Below, one piece after another: positions 43,790 through 52,647 of a stretch of DNA of 64,000 bases. The stretch is from JAVWGW01 sp036655915 (GTDB lineage: Bacteria; Actinomycetota; Coriobacteriia; Coriobacteriales; Eggerthellaceae). The stretch covers positions 1-64,000 of the forward strand of contig JAVVPE010000001.1 of assembly GCA_036655915.1 (NCBI GenBank). Direction: 5' to 3'. The number at the start of each line of letters is the position of its first letter. Position 1 is the first letter of the stretch. Both the position numbers and the translations under genes were made by a program. The notes under the pieces are model-generated. The model saw only the letters and a list, made by a program, of their open reading frames with translations. It searched no databases and was not told where the DNA came from.

Positions 43790-44476
43790 ATGCTTACTAA
43801 AAACGATCTTCTTACCCCTTTGCAAGAGGAACTTATCGAACAGCACCTTGAAGAGCTTTTAGAGGCGAATAAAATACATAACCTCACGCGTATCACTTCC
43901 CCTGAAGAAGGTCGTTTGTTACATATAGAAGATTCGTTAAGCGGATTACCTGAAATGTATGCCGCCCCACAGGGGCTTTACGCAGATTTAGGTACAGGGG
44001 GCGGGTTTCCCGGGATTCCCTTAGCTATTGTAACGGGGCGGGAAACCCTCTTAGTGGATTCGGTTAAAAAGAAGGTAGCCGTTCTTGCAGGTATTGTTGA
44101 TACTCTAGGATTATCAAATCAGATGAATACCTATGCCGGCCGCATAGAGGATTTGGCACGTGAGCGAGGAGCTTTTTGTGCCGTTGTAACTGCGAGGGCT
44201 TTAAGTTCTCTACCTGCTTTACTGGAACTCGCTTCCCCCTTATTGAAGCAGGGAGGCCAGCTCATTTGCTATAAAGCCAAAGTGACTGATGAAGAGATTG
44301 AAGAAGTAGGTTTTTTGAAATCGAAACTAGCTATGCGCTTTATCTCGCGGCGGGATTTTGTTCTAAGCGATGGCGCAACAGAGCGCTGTATTCTTGTATT
44401 TGAAAAAAAAGGATACCCGAGCGTGTCGTTACCCCGACGTTGCGGTATGGCGCAGAAAAACCCTTTAAGTAAGTAA
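43790..44476 (+). CDS. rsmG: 16S rRNA (guanine527-N7)-methyltransferase
   Basis: 228 residues. The SAM-binding motif is LGTGGGFPGIPLAIV, preceded by NLTRI and IEDSL and followed by VTARALSSLPALLELASPLLKQGGQLICYK. It modifies G527 near the decoding centre. The position between jag and parA is the common one. It has its own upstream region after the terminator at 43621. Confidence 0.94.
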   Translation: MLTKNDLLTPLQEELIEQHLEELLEANKIHNLTRITSPEEGRLLHIEDSLSGLPEMYAAPQGLYADLGTGGGFPGIPLAIVTGRETLLVDSVKKKVAVLAGIVDTLGLSNQMNTYAGRIEDLARERGAFCAVVTARALSSLPALLELASPLLKQGGQLICYKAKVTDEEIEEVGFLKSKLAMRFISRRDFVLSDGATERCILVFEKKGYPSVSLPRRCGMAQKNPLSK

Positions 44477-44522
44477 GGAGCCGGTCATCGTAAAGGCTGA
44501 TTCGCCTCGATTAAATTTCTAT

Positions 44523-44538
44523 TGTTTCACGTGAAACA
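44523..44538 (+). promoter_or_regulatory. parS centromere site 2
   Basis: A second perfect TGTTTCACGTGAAACA, between rsmG and the parA start. If parA were started at the earlier ATG (44522) this site would be translated as MFHVKH, which is a good reason to reject that start. Confidence 0.95.
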
Positions 44539-44587
44539 TTTAATATCCTGTATAATCCAAAACAACCGAATGAAAGGGGGAGCCTCT

Positions 44588-45568
44588 GTGGGACTCTTTG
44601 ATGGTCTAAAACGAGAAAAAAAAGCAGAAGAGACTATCACTCTTAGCGAACAACCAGAACAGCACTCGATACATTCCCAAGAAGAAATCCAAGATATTGA
44701 GAATACTGCAGTTGTCGAACGTGACGTCTCGCGTACCGTGCGGGAAATACCTGCAAAACCAATCAAAACCATGGCAGAAAAAAGTCCGGTTAAGCATGTT
44801 ATCGGTCAAACAAAGATTATCGCCATTCTCAACCAAAAAGGCGGGGTCGGAAAATCGACAACGGCGGTCAATCTTTCTGCAGCGATTGGTTCTATGGATA
44901 AACAGGTTCTTTTGGTTGATCTTGACCCCCAAGGAAACGCTTCAAGTGGGCTAGGGATTGAAAAGAATCAAGTGAGCTGCTGTATCTACGATGTTTTACT
45001 TAATGATGTCCCTGTTTCAGATGCGATCATCCCCGATGTATGTGAGGGCTTGGATTTAATTCCCGCCACTATTAATCTTGCCGGTGCGGAAGTAGAGCTG
45101 GTTTCCGAAATGGCACGTGAAAATCGCTTTAAAGACTCCATCGGGTCTTTACGCGGGAAATACGACTACGTTTTCATTGATTGTCCCCCCTCCCTTGGCC
45201 TTTTAACCGTCAATGCGCTTGTTGCGGCAGATAAATTGTTGATTCCTATCCAGTGTGAGTTTTATGCTCTTGAAGGCGTGACAAAACTCCTTGATTCAAT
45301 GAAACGTGTCAAAACACGCCTCAATCCAAGTATTGATATTTTTGGGGTGTTGTTGACTATGTATGATGGCCGCACCACTCTTTCTAAGCAGGTTGCTCAG
45401 GAAGTACAGGGCTATTTTGGGCGCACGGTGTTTGAAACAGTTATTCCGCGTACCGTTAAGCTTTCTGAAGCTCCCAGCTATGGACAACCTATCACTGAAT
45501 ACGACCCTTTGGGCAAAGGTGCCCTTTCTTATACCGCACTTGCAAAGGAAGTGATTGGCCGTGGCTAA
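44588..45568 (+). CDS. parA: Chromosome partitioning ATPase ParA
   Basis: 326 residues from GTG 44588, placed by AAAGGGGGAG five bases ahead. Residues 1-75 are an unusual Glu/Gln-rich, probably disordered N-terminal extension. The deviant Walker A NQKGGVGKSTTAVNLSAA follows, then LVDLDPQGNASSGLG and IDCPPSLGLLTVNAL. It moves ParB-parS complexes and overlaps parB. Confidence 0.95.
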   Translation: MGLFDGLKREKKAEETITLSEQPEQHSIHSQEEIQDIENTAVVERDVSRTVREIPAKPIKTMAEKSPVKHVIGQTKIIAILNQKGGVGKSTTAVNLSAAIGSMDKQVLLVDLDPQGNASSGLGIEKNQVSCCIYDVLLNDVPVSDAIIPDVCEGLDLIPATINLAGAEVELVSEMARENRFKDSIGSLRGKYDYVFIDCPPSLGLLTVNALVAADKLLIPIQCEFYALEGVTKLLDSMKRVKTRLNPSIDIFGVLLTMYDGRTTLSKQVAQEVQGYFGRTVFETVIPRTVKLSEAPSYGQPITEYDPLGKGALSYTALAKEVIGRG

Positions 45569-46736
45569 ACAAGTAAAAACGGGCTTAGGGCGAGGATTAA
45601 GCTCTCTTTTAGGGGAAAGCGCGGAAGAAGCAAGTTCCGCCGCTGTTCCCGTGCGCGCCCAAGAGCGCACACAAGAGCGCACCATCATTAAGGAAGAAGA
45701 TGTGGAAGCCGCTACGGTTGTTGAACGCGTCGCGGTGCCCACCCCCCCTCAGCCGGCAAAAAGAGTTCCTTCCCCAGCCCGCACTTCCATAGCGGGTAAC
45801 CCCGTGCCACCAAAGAAGTTTCCTGCTGAAGACAAAGTCACCTCGCCTACGGCGCAGCCTTCCATCCAGGAAGAGTTGGATAAAGAATCAACACACACAC
45901 GGCCCTATGTGGAAGAAAACGACCATGTGACCATCAAGAGTGTTGTTGAACGCAAATCGGACGAGGTAGCTCTTGAGCTGATTAAGCCGAACCCGGATCA
46001 GCCGCGCACGAATTTTAAGCAGGAGGAAATAGAAGAGTTAGCTGCCTCTATTGAAAAAGAAGGCCTACTGCAGCCTATCTTGGTGCGCGCCATTGGTAAG
46101 CAGTATCAAATTATTGCGGGCGAGCGCCGCTGGCAGGCGTGCCAACTGCTTCATTTAAAGACGGTGCCGGTGCGCATCAAGGAAGCAACGGATGATAAAG
46201 CACTTGAGTTGGCACTGATTGAAAACATTCAGCGTTCCGACTTAAACCCGATTGAAGAAGCTTATGGCTATCGCCGCCTGATGGATCGCCAGCATTTAAC
46301 GCAGTCTGAGGTTGCTCAGGCCGTTTCTAAGGGCCGATCGACGGTAGCTAACGCATTGCGCCTTCTTGATCTGCCTGAAGATGCACAGCAGCTTTTGTTT
46401 GAAGAAAAAATAACAGCTGGCCACGCACGCGCCATTCTATCGATTCCCTTGCAAGAGGGGCGTCAAAAGTTAACGGAAAAGCTGGTTGCAGAAAAGCTTT
46501 CGGTGCGCGAAGCGGAAACGCTTGCCCGGTTAATTGCGGGGCGCCAAGCGCAAAGTGATACGCCTACAAAAAGAGAACCTGCGCCTAAATCTTTCAAGAC
46601 TGCTGCTCGCGGATTGCGGGAGGCGTTAGAAACCAATGTACGCGTGAAAACGGTACAAGGTAAGAATAAAATCGAGATAGAATTTAAAGATGAAGAGGAA
46701 CTAGAACGTCTGTTCGCAAAAATTACCCAGGATTAG
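45555..46736 (+). CDS. parB: Chromosome partitioning protein ParB
   Basis: 393 residues from TTG 45555 (AAAGGAAG five bases ahead); a GTG two codons later is the alternative. It begins with KTGLGRGLSSLLGE, followed by a 110-residue low-complexity linker, then the CTPase/ParB-N domain (LIKPNPDQPRTNF, then IAGERRWQACQLL, then ALIENIQRSDLNPIEEA) and the DNA-binding helices (LTQSEVAQAVSKGRSTVANALRLL). It loads at the two parS sites. Overlaps parA by 14 bases. Confidence 0.95.
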   Translation: MAVAKQVKTGLGRGLSSLLGESAEEASSAAVPVRAQERTQERTIIKEEDVEAATVVERVAVPTPPQPAKRVPSPARTSIAGNPVPPKKFPAEDKVTSPTAQPSIQEELDKESTHTRPYVEENDHVTIKSVVERKSDEVALELIKPNPDQPRTNFKQEEIEELAASIEKEGLLQPILVRAIGKQYQIIAGERRWQACQLLHLKTVPVRIKEATDDKALELALIENIQRSDLNPIEEAYGYRRLMDRQHLTQSEVAQAVSKGRSTVANALRLLDLPEDAQQLLFEEKITAGHARAILSIPLQEGRQKLTEKLVAEKLSVREAETLARLIAGRQAQSDTPTKREPAPKSFKTAARGLREALETNVRVKTVQGKNKIEIEFKDEEELERLFAKITQD

Positions 46737-47779
46737 CGGATAGCGTTTTTAAGCTGACCACAGGCGCCCTCTATGTCGCTGCCGCGAGAATCACGTAGTG
46801 TTGTTTCAACACCGGCAGCCTGAAGGGTCGCAATCCATTTTTGCATCGTTTGCGGGGGGCTCGGTTGATACGGGCTTCCCGTTATTTCGTTTATGGGTAA
46901 TATATTGACATGGCATAAAAGCCCCTTGCAAAAGCGCTTGAGGGCAGCAAGGTCGGCCGCACCATCGTTAATCCCCTTAATAAGCAGGTATTCGAGGGTT
47001 ACGCGCCGGTTGGAGCGTTCGCTATAGGCGACAAGCGCTTGTCGCAGCACCGGTAGGGGGGTTGAAGCCATTTTCGGCATGAGTATATCGCGCGTTGGCT
47101 GCAGCGCTGCATGCAGTGAAACCGCTAGGGTGAACTGCTCTGGTTCTTCCGCTAAGCGCCCGATGCCCTGGATAACGCCGCAGGTTGACACCGTTATGTG
47201 CCGCGCTCCGACCTCGGGTCCTTCGGGGGAATTAAGAAAGCGCAGCGCTGCTAGGGTATTGTCGTAGTTAAGGAAGGGTTCTCCTTGGCCCATGGCCACC
47301 ACGTTTGTGACGCGACAGTGCATATCCTGCCCCGCAAAGGTGATTTGATCGACCATTTCGCCCGGCGTTAGGTTGCGCGTGAAGCCTTCTTTTCCCGTGG
47401 CGCAAAAAACGCAGCCCATGGAGCATCCCACCTGGGTTGAAAAGCAAATAGTTAAGCGTTTAGGGGATTGAGCGGACCCCCTATCTCGCGAGGGGATGGC
47501 TACCGTTTCAACGCGCGCACCATCCACAAATTCCCACACGTATTTTCGGGTGCCGTCGTTTGACACTTGCTTATCCACAAGGGTGGGCACCGCCAAAGGA
47601 GCCTGCTGGGCTAGCTTGGTGCGCAGCGATGCGGGCAGGTTTGTCATTTCATCGTAAGTGGTCACGCCCCGTTGATAGAGCCATTCCACCACTTGCTTTG
47701 TGCGAAAGCGTGGCTGCCCCATTGAGGCGAGCAGTTTTTCAATGCCTGCGCGCGAATATGCTTTAATGTCGTTTTCCAT
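46733..47779 (-). CDS. rlmN: 23S rRNA (adenine2503-C2)-methyltransferase
   Basis: 348 residues from ATG 47779 (MENDIKAYSRAGIEKLLASM); a GTG at 47818 would add 13 residues. The radical SAM motif is C-SMG-C-VF-C in STQVGCSMGCVFCATGKEGFTRNLT. MGQGEPFLNYD and the conserved Cys in the C-terminal GACGQL are present. Methylates A2503 and tRNA A37. Neither start has a good ribosome site. It converges with parB by four bases. Confidence 0.93.
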   Translation of the reverse strand: MENDIKAYSRAGIEKLLASMGQPRFRTKQVVEWLYQRGVTTYDEMTNLPASLRTKLAQQAPLAVPTLVDKQVSNDGTRKYVWEFVDGARVETVAIPSRDRGSAQSPKRLTICFSTQVGCSMGCVFCATGKEGFTRNLTPGEMVDQITFAGQDMHCRVTNVVAMGQGEPFLNYDNTLAALRFLNSPEGPEVGARHITVSTCGVIQGIGRLAEEPEQFTLAVSLHAALQPTRDILMPKMASTPLPVLRQALVAYSERSNRRVTLEYLLIKGINDGAADLAALKRFCKGLLCHVNILPINEITGSPYQPSPPQTMQKWIATLQAAGVETTLRDSRGSDIEGACGQLKNAIR

Positions 47780-47895
47780 GGATACAGTATACGTGTTTTC
47801 GTGTTGAATCTCTTCCACACAAACTGGCGTTTGTTATACTGCAAACGGCACCTTAGGGTGTGTATACAGCGAATGAGACGTCAAAAAGGGGCTTT

Positions 47896-48852
47896 ATGTA
47901 TTCCGTCATACCTCAAACTACGCGCGTTGCGCTTTTAGCCGGCGGTATCAGCGGCGAAAGAGAAATTTCGCTCGCATCGGGTCAGGGCGCCGCCCAAGCG
48001 CTGCAAGAGGCGGGCTTTTTGGTCACCGTGCTTGATCCTGCCGATAAAAATGACCTTAAAACGCTTATTGAAGGCCCCTTTGATGTCGCCTTTGTTTGCT
48101 TACATGGCAAATATGGTGAAGATGGAACCATTCAGGGTTTACTCGAAATTATTGGCTTGCCCTATATCGGTTCAAATGTATGGTCGAGCGCGTTGGCCAT
48201 TGACAAGGCAAAATCTAAGCTTTTTTATGAGCGCGCGGGTATTCCTACCCCCAAAGCAATCAATCTGCGTTCCGCGGAAGAAAAAAGTGTTGCCTCGCTT
48301 TTGGCTTACGTGGGCAATCGTTGCGTGGTAAAACCCTCGACCGAAGGAAGCGCCCTGGGTGTTTTTATTGTTGAAGGCGAAGCGCAGGTGCGCGACGCCA
48401 TCGACAAGGCTTTTGCTATCGACACCGAAGTGCTGGTTGAAACCTTTGTTGCCGGCACAGAACTAACAGTTGCCGTGCTAGGAAACGAAAACCCTGTGGC
48501 ACTGCCCATTATCGAAATTGTTCCCATCAACGAGTTCTATGATTACGAATCAAAATATGCACCCGGCGGGTCAAAGCATATATGTCCTGCCAATATAAGC
48601 GCCCAGGCAACAAAGCGCGTGCAGGATTTGGCGGTAGCCGCCCATAAAACCCTCGAATGTTCAGGCATTTCGCGCACCGACATCATCATGGATGATGCGG
48701 GGGAGTGCTGGGTTCTAGAAACCAATACCATTCCCGGCATGACGGGCACCTCTCTGCTGCCGGATGCGGGGCGCGCGGCAGGTATTGAGTTTCCTGAACT
48801 CTGCACGCGCTTGGTACAGCTTGCCCTTGAGCGTGCGCACAAAAACGATTAA
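47896..48852 (+). CDS. ddl: D-alanine-D-alanine ligase
   Basis: 318 residues from ATG 47896, preceded by AAAAGGGG; an earlier in-frame start at 47860 is unlikely. VALLAGGISGEREISLASGQG opens the N-terminal domain. ATP-grasp elements follow: HGKYGEDGTIQGLLEIIGLPYIGS, then VVKPSTEGSALGV, then ETNTIPGMT. Makes the D-Ala-D-Ala of peptidoglycan. Its stop overlaps that of the converging hypothetical gene. Confidence 0.95.
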   Translation: MYSVIPQTTRVALLAGGISGEREISLASGQGAAQALQEAGFLVTVLDPADKNDLKTLIEGPFDVAFVCLHGKYGEDGTIQGLLEIIGLPYIGSNVWSSALAIDKAKSKLFYERAGIPTPKAINLRSAEEKSVASLLAYVGNRCVVKPSTEGSALGVFIVEGEAQVRDAIDKAFAIDTEVLVETFVAGTELTVAVLGNENPVALPIIEIVPINEFYDYESKYAPGGSKHICPANISAQATKRVQDLAVAAHKTLECSGISRTDIIMDDAGECWVLETNTIPGMTGTSLLPDAGRAAGIEFPELCTRLVQLALERAHKND

Positions 48853-49493
48853 AACACGCCGCAACTTTTCAACCCGAAGATACTAAGAGCGACAAATCCG
48901 AGGATAAAAGCCCAGCTGACAACATAACAGCCGATATTACCTTTACGGCCGCATTCGATAAGCCCTTCCGAAAGCTTCCTGTGGCTTTTGAGTATAGCTG
49001 TGCCCGGCACACGAGGGGGAAGCGCTGCCCTTCCGGCAGGTAACCATGTGGCGGGCGCGGCTGCCAGCTGGTCGAGCGCTTTTTGTTGCAGGGCAACTTC
49101 CACGCGCACTCCTTGCGCTATGCGTTCGGCAATGCGTTCAATAAAGGGCACAAAAAGCGTTTTGTTTTTTGGGTCGTAGGCAATCAGGGCAACCTCACCC
49201 CAGTAATGGCCAGGGGAAGGTTGTTCGGTGAAGGCCACAAAGGAAAGAATGGCTACGCTGTTCCATCCCCGCGCAGCGCACAAGCTTAGCCGGTGGCTTG
49301 TTTCTGCATCGAAATAGCCCACACGCGCATCGAAGCGGTTTTTGATCCAGGCAACACGCACGCCTTCTTCAACAACGAATTCTATTTCAAAAAGATCGCC
49401 CACGACGCTGTCGGCGCCCAGTAAAACAGCGGCATCGCCCTTGCTGGCGGTGTCGTAGCGCGCATAAGTACCGAAATAGGCGTAATCTGACAT
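48849..49493 (-). CDS. Hypothetical protein with C-terminal membrane anchor
   Basis: 214 residues, not recognised. AAGGAG precedes the ATG. The first 140 residues are a soluble mixed alpha/beta region (GDLFEIEFVVEEGVRVAWIKNRFDARVGYFD, then YWGEVALIAYDP). A short proline-containing linker leads to one strong transmembrane helix near the end (IGCYVVSWAFILGFVALSIFGL), so it is tail-anchored with the domain probably facing the cytoplasm. The last bases form a shared TTAA with the ddl stop. Confidence 0.7.
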   Translation of the reverse strand: MSDYAYFGTYARYDTASKGDAAVLLGADSVVGDLFEIEFVVEEGVRVAWIKNRFDARVGYFDAETSHRLSLCAARGWNSVAILSFVAFTEQPSPGHYWGEVALIAYDPKNKTLFVPFIERIAERIAQGVRVEVALQQKALDQLAAAPATWLPAGRAALPPRVPGTAILKSHRKLSEGLIECGRKGNIGCYVVSWAFILGFVALSIFGLKSCGVF

Positions 49494-49558
49494 GTTTTCT
49501 CCTTGAGACGCAGGGCGATCATGGTTTTCCCACTACATTTCATGATAGGCTGAAACCT

Positions 49559-52500
49559 ATGAAAAAAGAAACCGTTGAACCCACATATGCGTTACAAAAC
49601 TTTATAAGCGACGCTACGCCGCCTGCTATTTGTGCGCGCTACAAACGTTTGGCGGCAGATGCCGCCGCTGCCGATTTTGGTGCGCTTGATGCCGACGTGG
49701 TGGTTATCGACACCGAAACAACGGGATTTTCGTTTAACCATGACGCTTTGACCCAGATTGCTGCTGCGCGCATGGTGCACGGTGAAATCGTGGAATGGTT
49801 TGTGACCTTCGTAAACCCGGGCAAGCCCATTCCTGAAGATGTTGTTCATTTAACCGATATCCACGATGCCGATGTGGCCGATGCGCCTTCTTCGGTCGAA
49901 GCCTGCGCGCAGTTGGCCGCGTTTGTGGGAGATTCCGATTTAGTGGCGCACAACGCAGCCTTTGACCGCACCTTTATCACGCAAAACGAAGGTGGCGCGC
50001 CCCTTGTCGACAACCTCTGGATAGATTCGCTGGATTTGGCCCGCATTGCGGTGCCGCGCTTAAAATCGCATCGCCTGATCGATCTGGTACATACCTTTAA
50101 CGCGCCCGTTTCCACCCATCGCGCCGATGCCGACGTGGAAGCAACCTGTACCATTTATCGCATTTTGCTGGCAGCGGTGGCAGCTATGCCGCCTTCCCTT
50201 GTGGCCCACATCGCAACCCTTGCGCCGGAAAAAGAATGGGCCACGGTTAAAGTGTTTGCGCAGATAGCGCAGTGGCAGGCCGACCATGCAGCACGGGCGA
50301 CGCCCGCTGCCGCCACCGATGCGGCTGCGGCAGTACCCAGCGAAGGCGAAAGCGTCCCCACGCCGGGCACCAGTGTCCCTCTTTTTGCGGACACCAGCTT
50401 TGACCTGCGCAAGATGCGCCAAAAATCGCTGCACGGCAAGGAACTTAAGCCGAAGATAGATGCCGATGAACTTGCGGGCGATCCCCTTGGTGGCCTGCAT
50501 TACCCCTCCGCGGACGAAGTGTCCGCCGCTTTTAATAAAGAAGGCTTAATCGGGCAGCTGTACAGCACCTACGAAAACCGTATTGAGCAAAACCTTATGG
50601 CCGAAAGCGTGCGCCAGGCGTTTGCCTCTTCTACAAACCTTGTGGTGGAAGCGGGTACGGGTGTGGGCAAATCGATGGCCTATTTACTTCCTGCTGCCCT
50701 GATGGCGCAGCGCAACAACATCACGGTGGGCGTTGCCACAAAAACAAATGCACTGCTTGACCAGATTGTGCACAAGGAATTGCCCCTTCTTGCCGCTGCG
50801 CTTGAAGCCACAACGGGGCAACGCTTAACGTATGCCCCCCTGAAAGGGTTTTCGCACTACCCTTGCCTTCGCATGATAGGGCGCCTGGCAGGCGAAGCGC
50901 CGGGTATGAAATTGGTTGCAGGTAAAGAAGTGTCTGCGGCGCCGGCTTTGGCGGGGCTGCTTTCCTTTATCGAGCAAAGTGAATACGACGATATTGATGG
51001 TTTGAAAATAGACTATCGCACTATTCCCCGCTACCTTATCACCACAACTAGCCACGAGTGCCTGCGGCGCAAATGCCCCTTTTTCGGGCAGCTGTGCTTT
51101 GTGCACGGGGCGCGCCGCAAGGCCGAAGCCTCGCATATTGTGGTCACCAACCATAGCCTGCTGTTTTGCGATCTTGCGGCCGATGGAGGGCTTTTGCCGC
51201 CTATTCGCTACTGGGTGGTCGACGAAGCCCACGGCGCCGAAAGCGAAGCGCGCCGCGCATTTTCGCCCGAGCTTTCCGCTGAGGCCATCTTGCGTTTAAG
51301 CCGTCGCATAGCGGGCGATGAAGGGTCGCGCAATATATTTTCACGCGCCGAAACAGCGGCGGCCAAAGCGGGGGAGGGCAACGCGTTGGTGTTTGGGCTT
51401 TCCTCGAAAGCCCGCGGTGCTGGCATGGCGTTTGGCCAGACTGCAGGCGAATTGTGTGCGCACATGAAAGATTTACTTTATTTCGACACCAACAAGCGGT
51501 CGAAGGGCTATGAATATGTTGAGCTGTGGATTAACGATCAGATTCGCGCAAGCGACACCTTCGCCCAGCTTGTTTCGCACGGCCGCCTTTTTGCCGACTG
51601 CATTGAAAAACTGATTACCGCATGCCAAGAATTGGTGGCAGCCTTAGAAAATATAGAGGGTGCCGCTGTGGTGCAGCGCGAAATAGCCACCGTGGTGCTT
51701 GAAGCGAAGGACATGCTTTTTGCCTGCGAGACGATTTTGTTCAAAGCGCCCCCCACCTATGCCTATGCGGCCACGCTTTCCAAAAAAAGCGATCGTGCGG
51801 TTGAAAAGTTGCAGGCTCTGCTGGTTAACGTGGGTGAAAAAATGAACACCACCTTGTTCACCAATACCCACAGCGTCGTGTTTGCTTCCGCAACGCTTGC
51901 TATTGCCGAAAGTTTTGAAGCGTTTGAAACCGCGCTGGGCTTAAACCAGACCGAGCATTCTCGTGCACAAACCGTTCAGCTGGCCTCAAGCTACGATTTT
52001 GACGAACACATGACGGTGTATGTGGTCAATGACATGCCTGAACCCAACGATCCTGCCTATATTGCCACGCTGCAAAAGTTGCTGATTGGTGTGCATCGCG
52101 CTCAGCAGGGGTCGATGCTTTCGCTGTTTACCAATCGCAAGGAAATGGAAGCGTGCTTCAATGCGGTGCAGCCTGCGCTGAAGGGGGATGCTTTGCGGGT
52201 CGTGTGCCAAAAGTGGGGCGTCTCCGTCAAAGGATTGCGGGATGACTTCCTGGCCGACCAGCACCTTTCGCTGTTTGCACTCAAAAGTTTTTGGGAAGGC
52301 TTCGATGCGCCGGGCGCTACCTTGCGCGGTGTCGTGATTCCTAAACTGCCCTTTGGCAAGCCAACCGATCCGCTGTCTTGCGTGCGCGGCCTGCGTGATC
52401 CGCAGGCATGGAACCACTATGTTTTACCTGCGGCCGTGTTGGAAACGAAGCAGGCGGCAGGGCGCCTTATCCGCAACGCCGATGATGAAGGTTGCTTGAT

Positions 52501-52639
52501 TTTGGCCGACAAGCGCCTGCTGACCAAGGGATATGGCAAGGTGTTTTTGCGCTCGCTTCCCAGCAAAACCATCAAGCTGTGTTCGATGGAAGAATTGATT
52601 AGCGAACTGGCGGGCAGAAATGAAACGTTGGGGGACTGA
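49559..52639 (+). CDS. DinG-family helicase with N-terminal DnaQ-like exonuclease domain
   Basis: 1026 residues. The DEDD exonuclease domain is at about 45-210 (VVIDTETTGF, then HNAAFDRTF, then HRADADVEAT). The XPD/DinG-like helicase follows: VEAGTGVGKSMAYLLPAAL, VVDEAHGAESEARR, FASATLAIAESFE, FWEGFDAPGATLRGVVIPKLPFG, QAAGRLIRNADDEG. CLRRKCPFFGQLC in the expected place suggests a 4Fe-4S cluster, although Bacillus-type DinG proteins with the exonuclease often lack it. Likely works on stalled-fork or recombination DNA. Confidence 0.9.
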   Translation: MKKETVEPTYALQNFISDATPPAICARYKRLAADAAAADFGALDADVVVIDTETTGFSFNHDALTQIAAARMVHGEIVEWFVTFVNPGKPIPEDVVHLTDIHDADVADAPSSVEACAQLAAFVGDSDLVAHNAAFDRTFITQNEGGAPLVDNLWIDSLDLARIAVPRLKSHRLIDLVHTFNAPVSTHRADADVEATCTIYRILLAAVAAMPPSLVAHIATLAPEKEWATVKVFAQIAQWQADHAARATPAAATDAAAAVPSEGESVPTPGTSVPLFADTSFDLRKMRQKSLHGKELKPKIDADELAGDPLGGLHYPSADEVSAAFNKEGLIGQLYSTYENRIEQNLMAESVRQAFASSTNLVVEAGTGVGKSMAYLLPAALMAQRNNITVGVATKTNALLDQIVHKELPLLAAALEATTGQRLTYAPLKGFSHYPCLRMIGRLAGEAPGMKLVAGKEVSAAPALAGLLSFIEQSEYDDIDGLKIDYRTIPRYLITTTSHECLRRKCPFFGQLCFVHGARRKAEASHIVVTNHSLLFCDLAADGGLLPPIRYWVVDEAHGAESEARRAFSPELSAEAILRLSRRIAGDEGSRNIFSRAETAAAKAGEGNALVFGLSSKARGAGMAFGQTAGELCAHMKDLLYFDTNKRSKGYEYVELWINDQIRASDTFAQLVSHGRLFADCIEKLITACQELVAALENIEGAAVVQREIATVVLEAKDMLFACETILFKAPPTYAYAATLSKKSDRAVEKLQALLVNVGEKMNTTLFTNTHSVVFASATLAIAESFEAFETALGLNQTEHSRAQTVQLASSYDFDEHMTVYVVNDMPEPNDPAYIATLQKLLIGVHRAQQGSMLSLFTNRKEMEACFNAVQPALKGDALRVVCQKWGVSVKGLRDDFLADQHLSLFALKSFWEGFDAPGATLRGVVIPKLPFGKPTDPLSCVRGLRDPQAWNHYVLPAAVLETKQAAGRLIRNADDEGCLILADKRLLTKGYGKVFLRSLPSKTIKLCSMEELISELAGRNETLGD

Positions 52640-52647
52640 TCCCTCTT

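Noticed and set aside
47571..47579. Perfect DnaA box TTATCCACA
   Set aside because: It lies alone inside the rlmN coding region and is best explained by the amino-acid sequence and chance.
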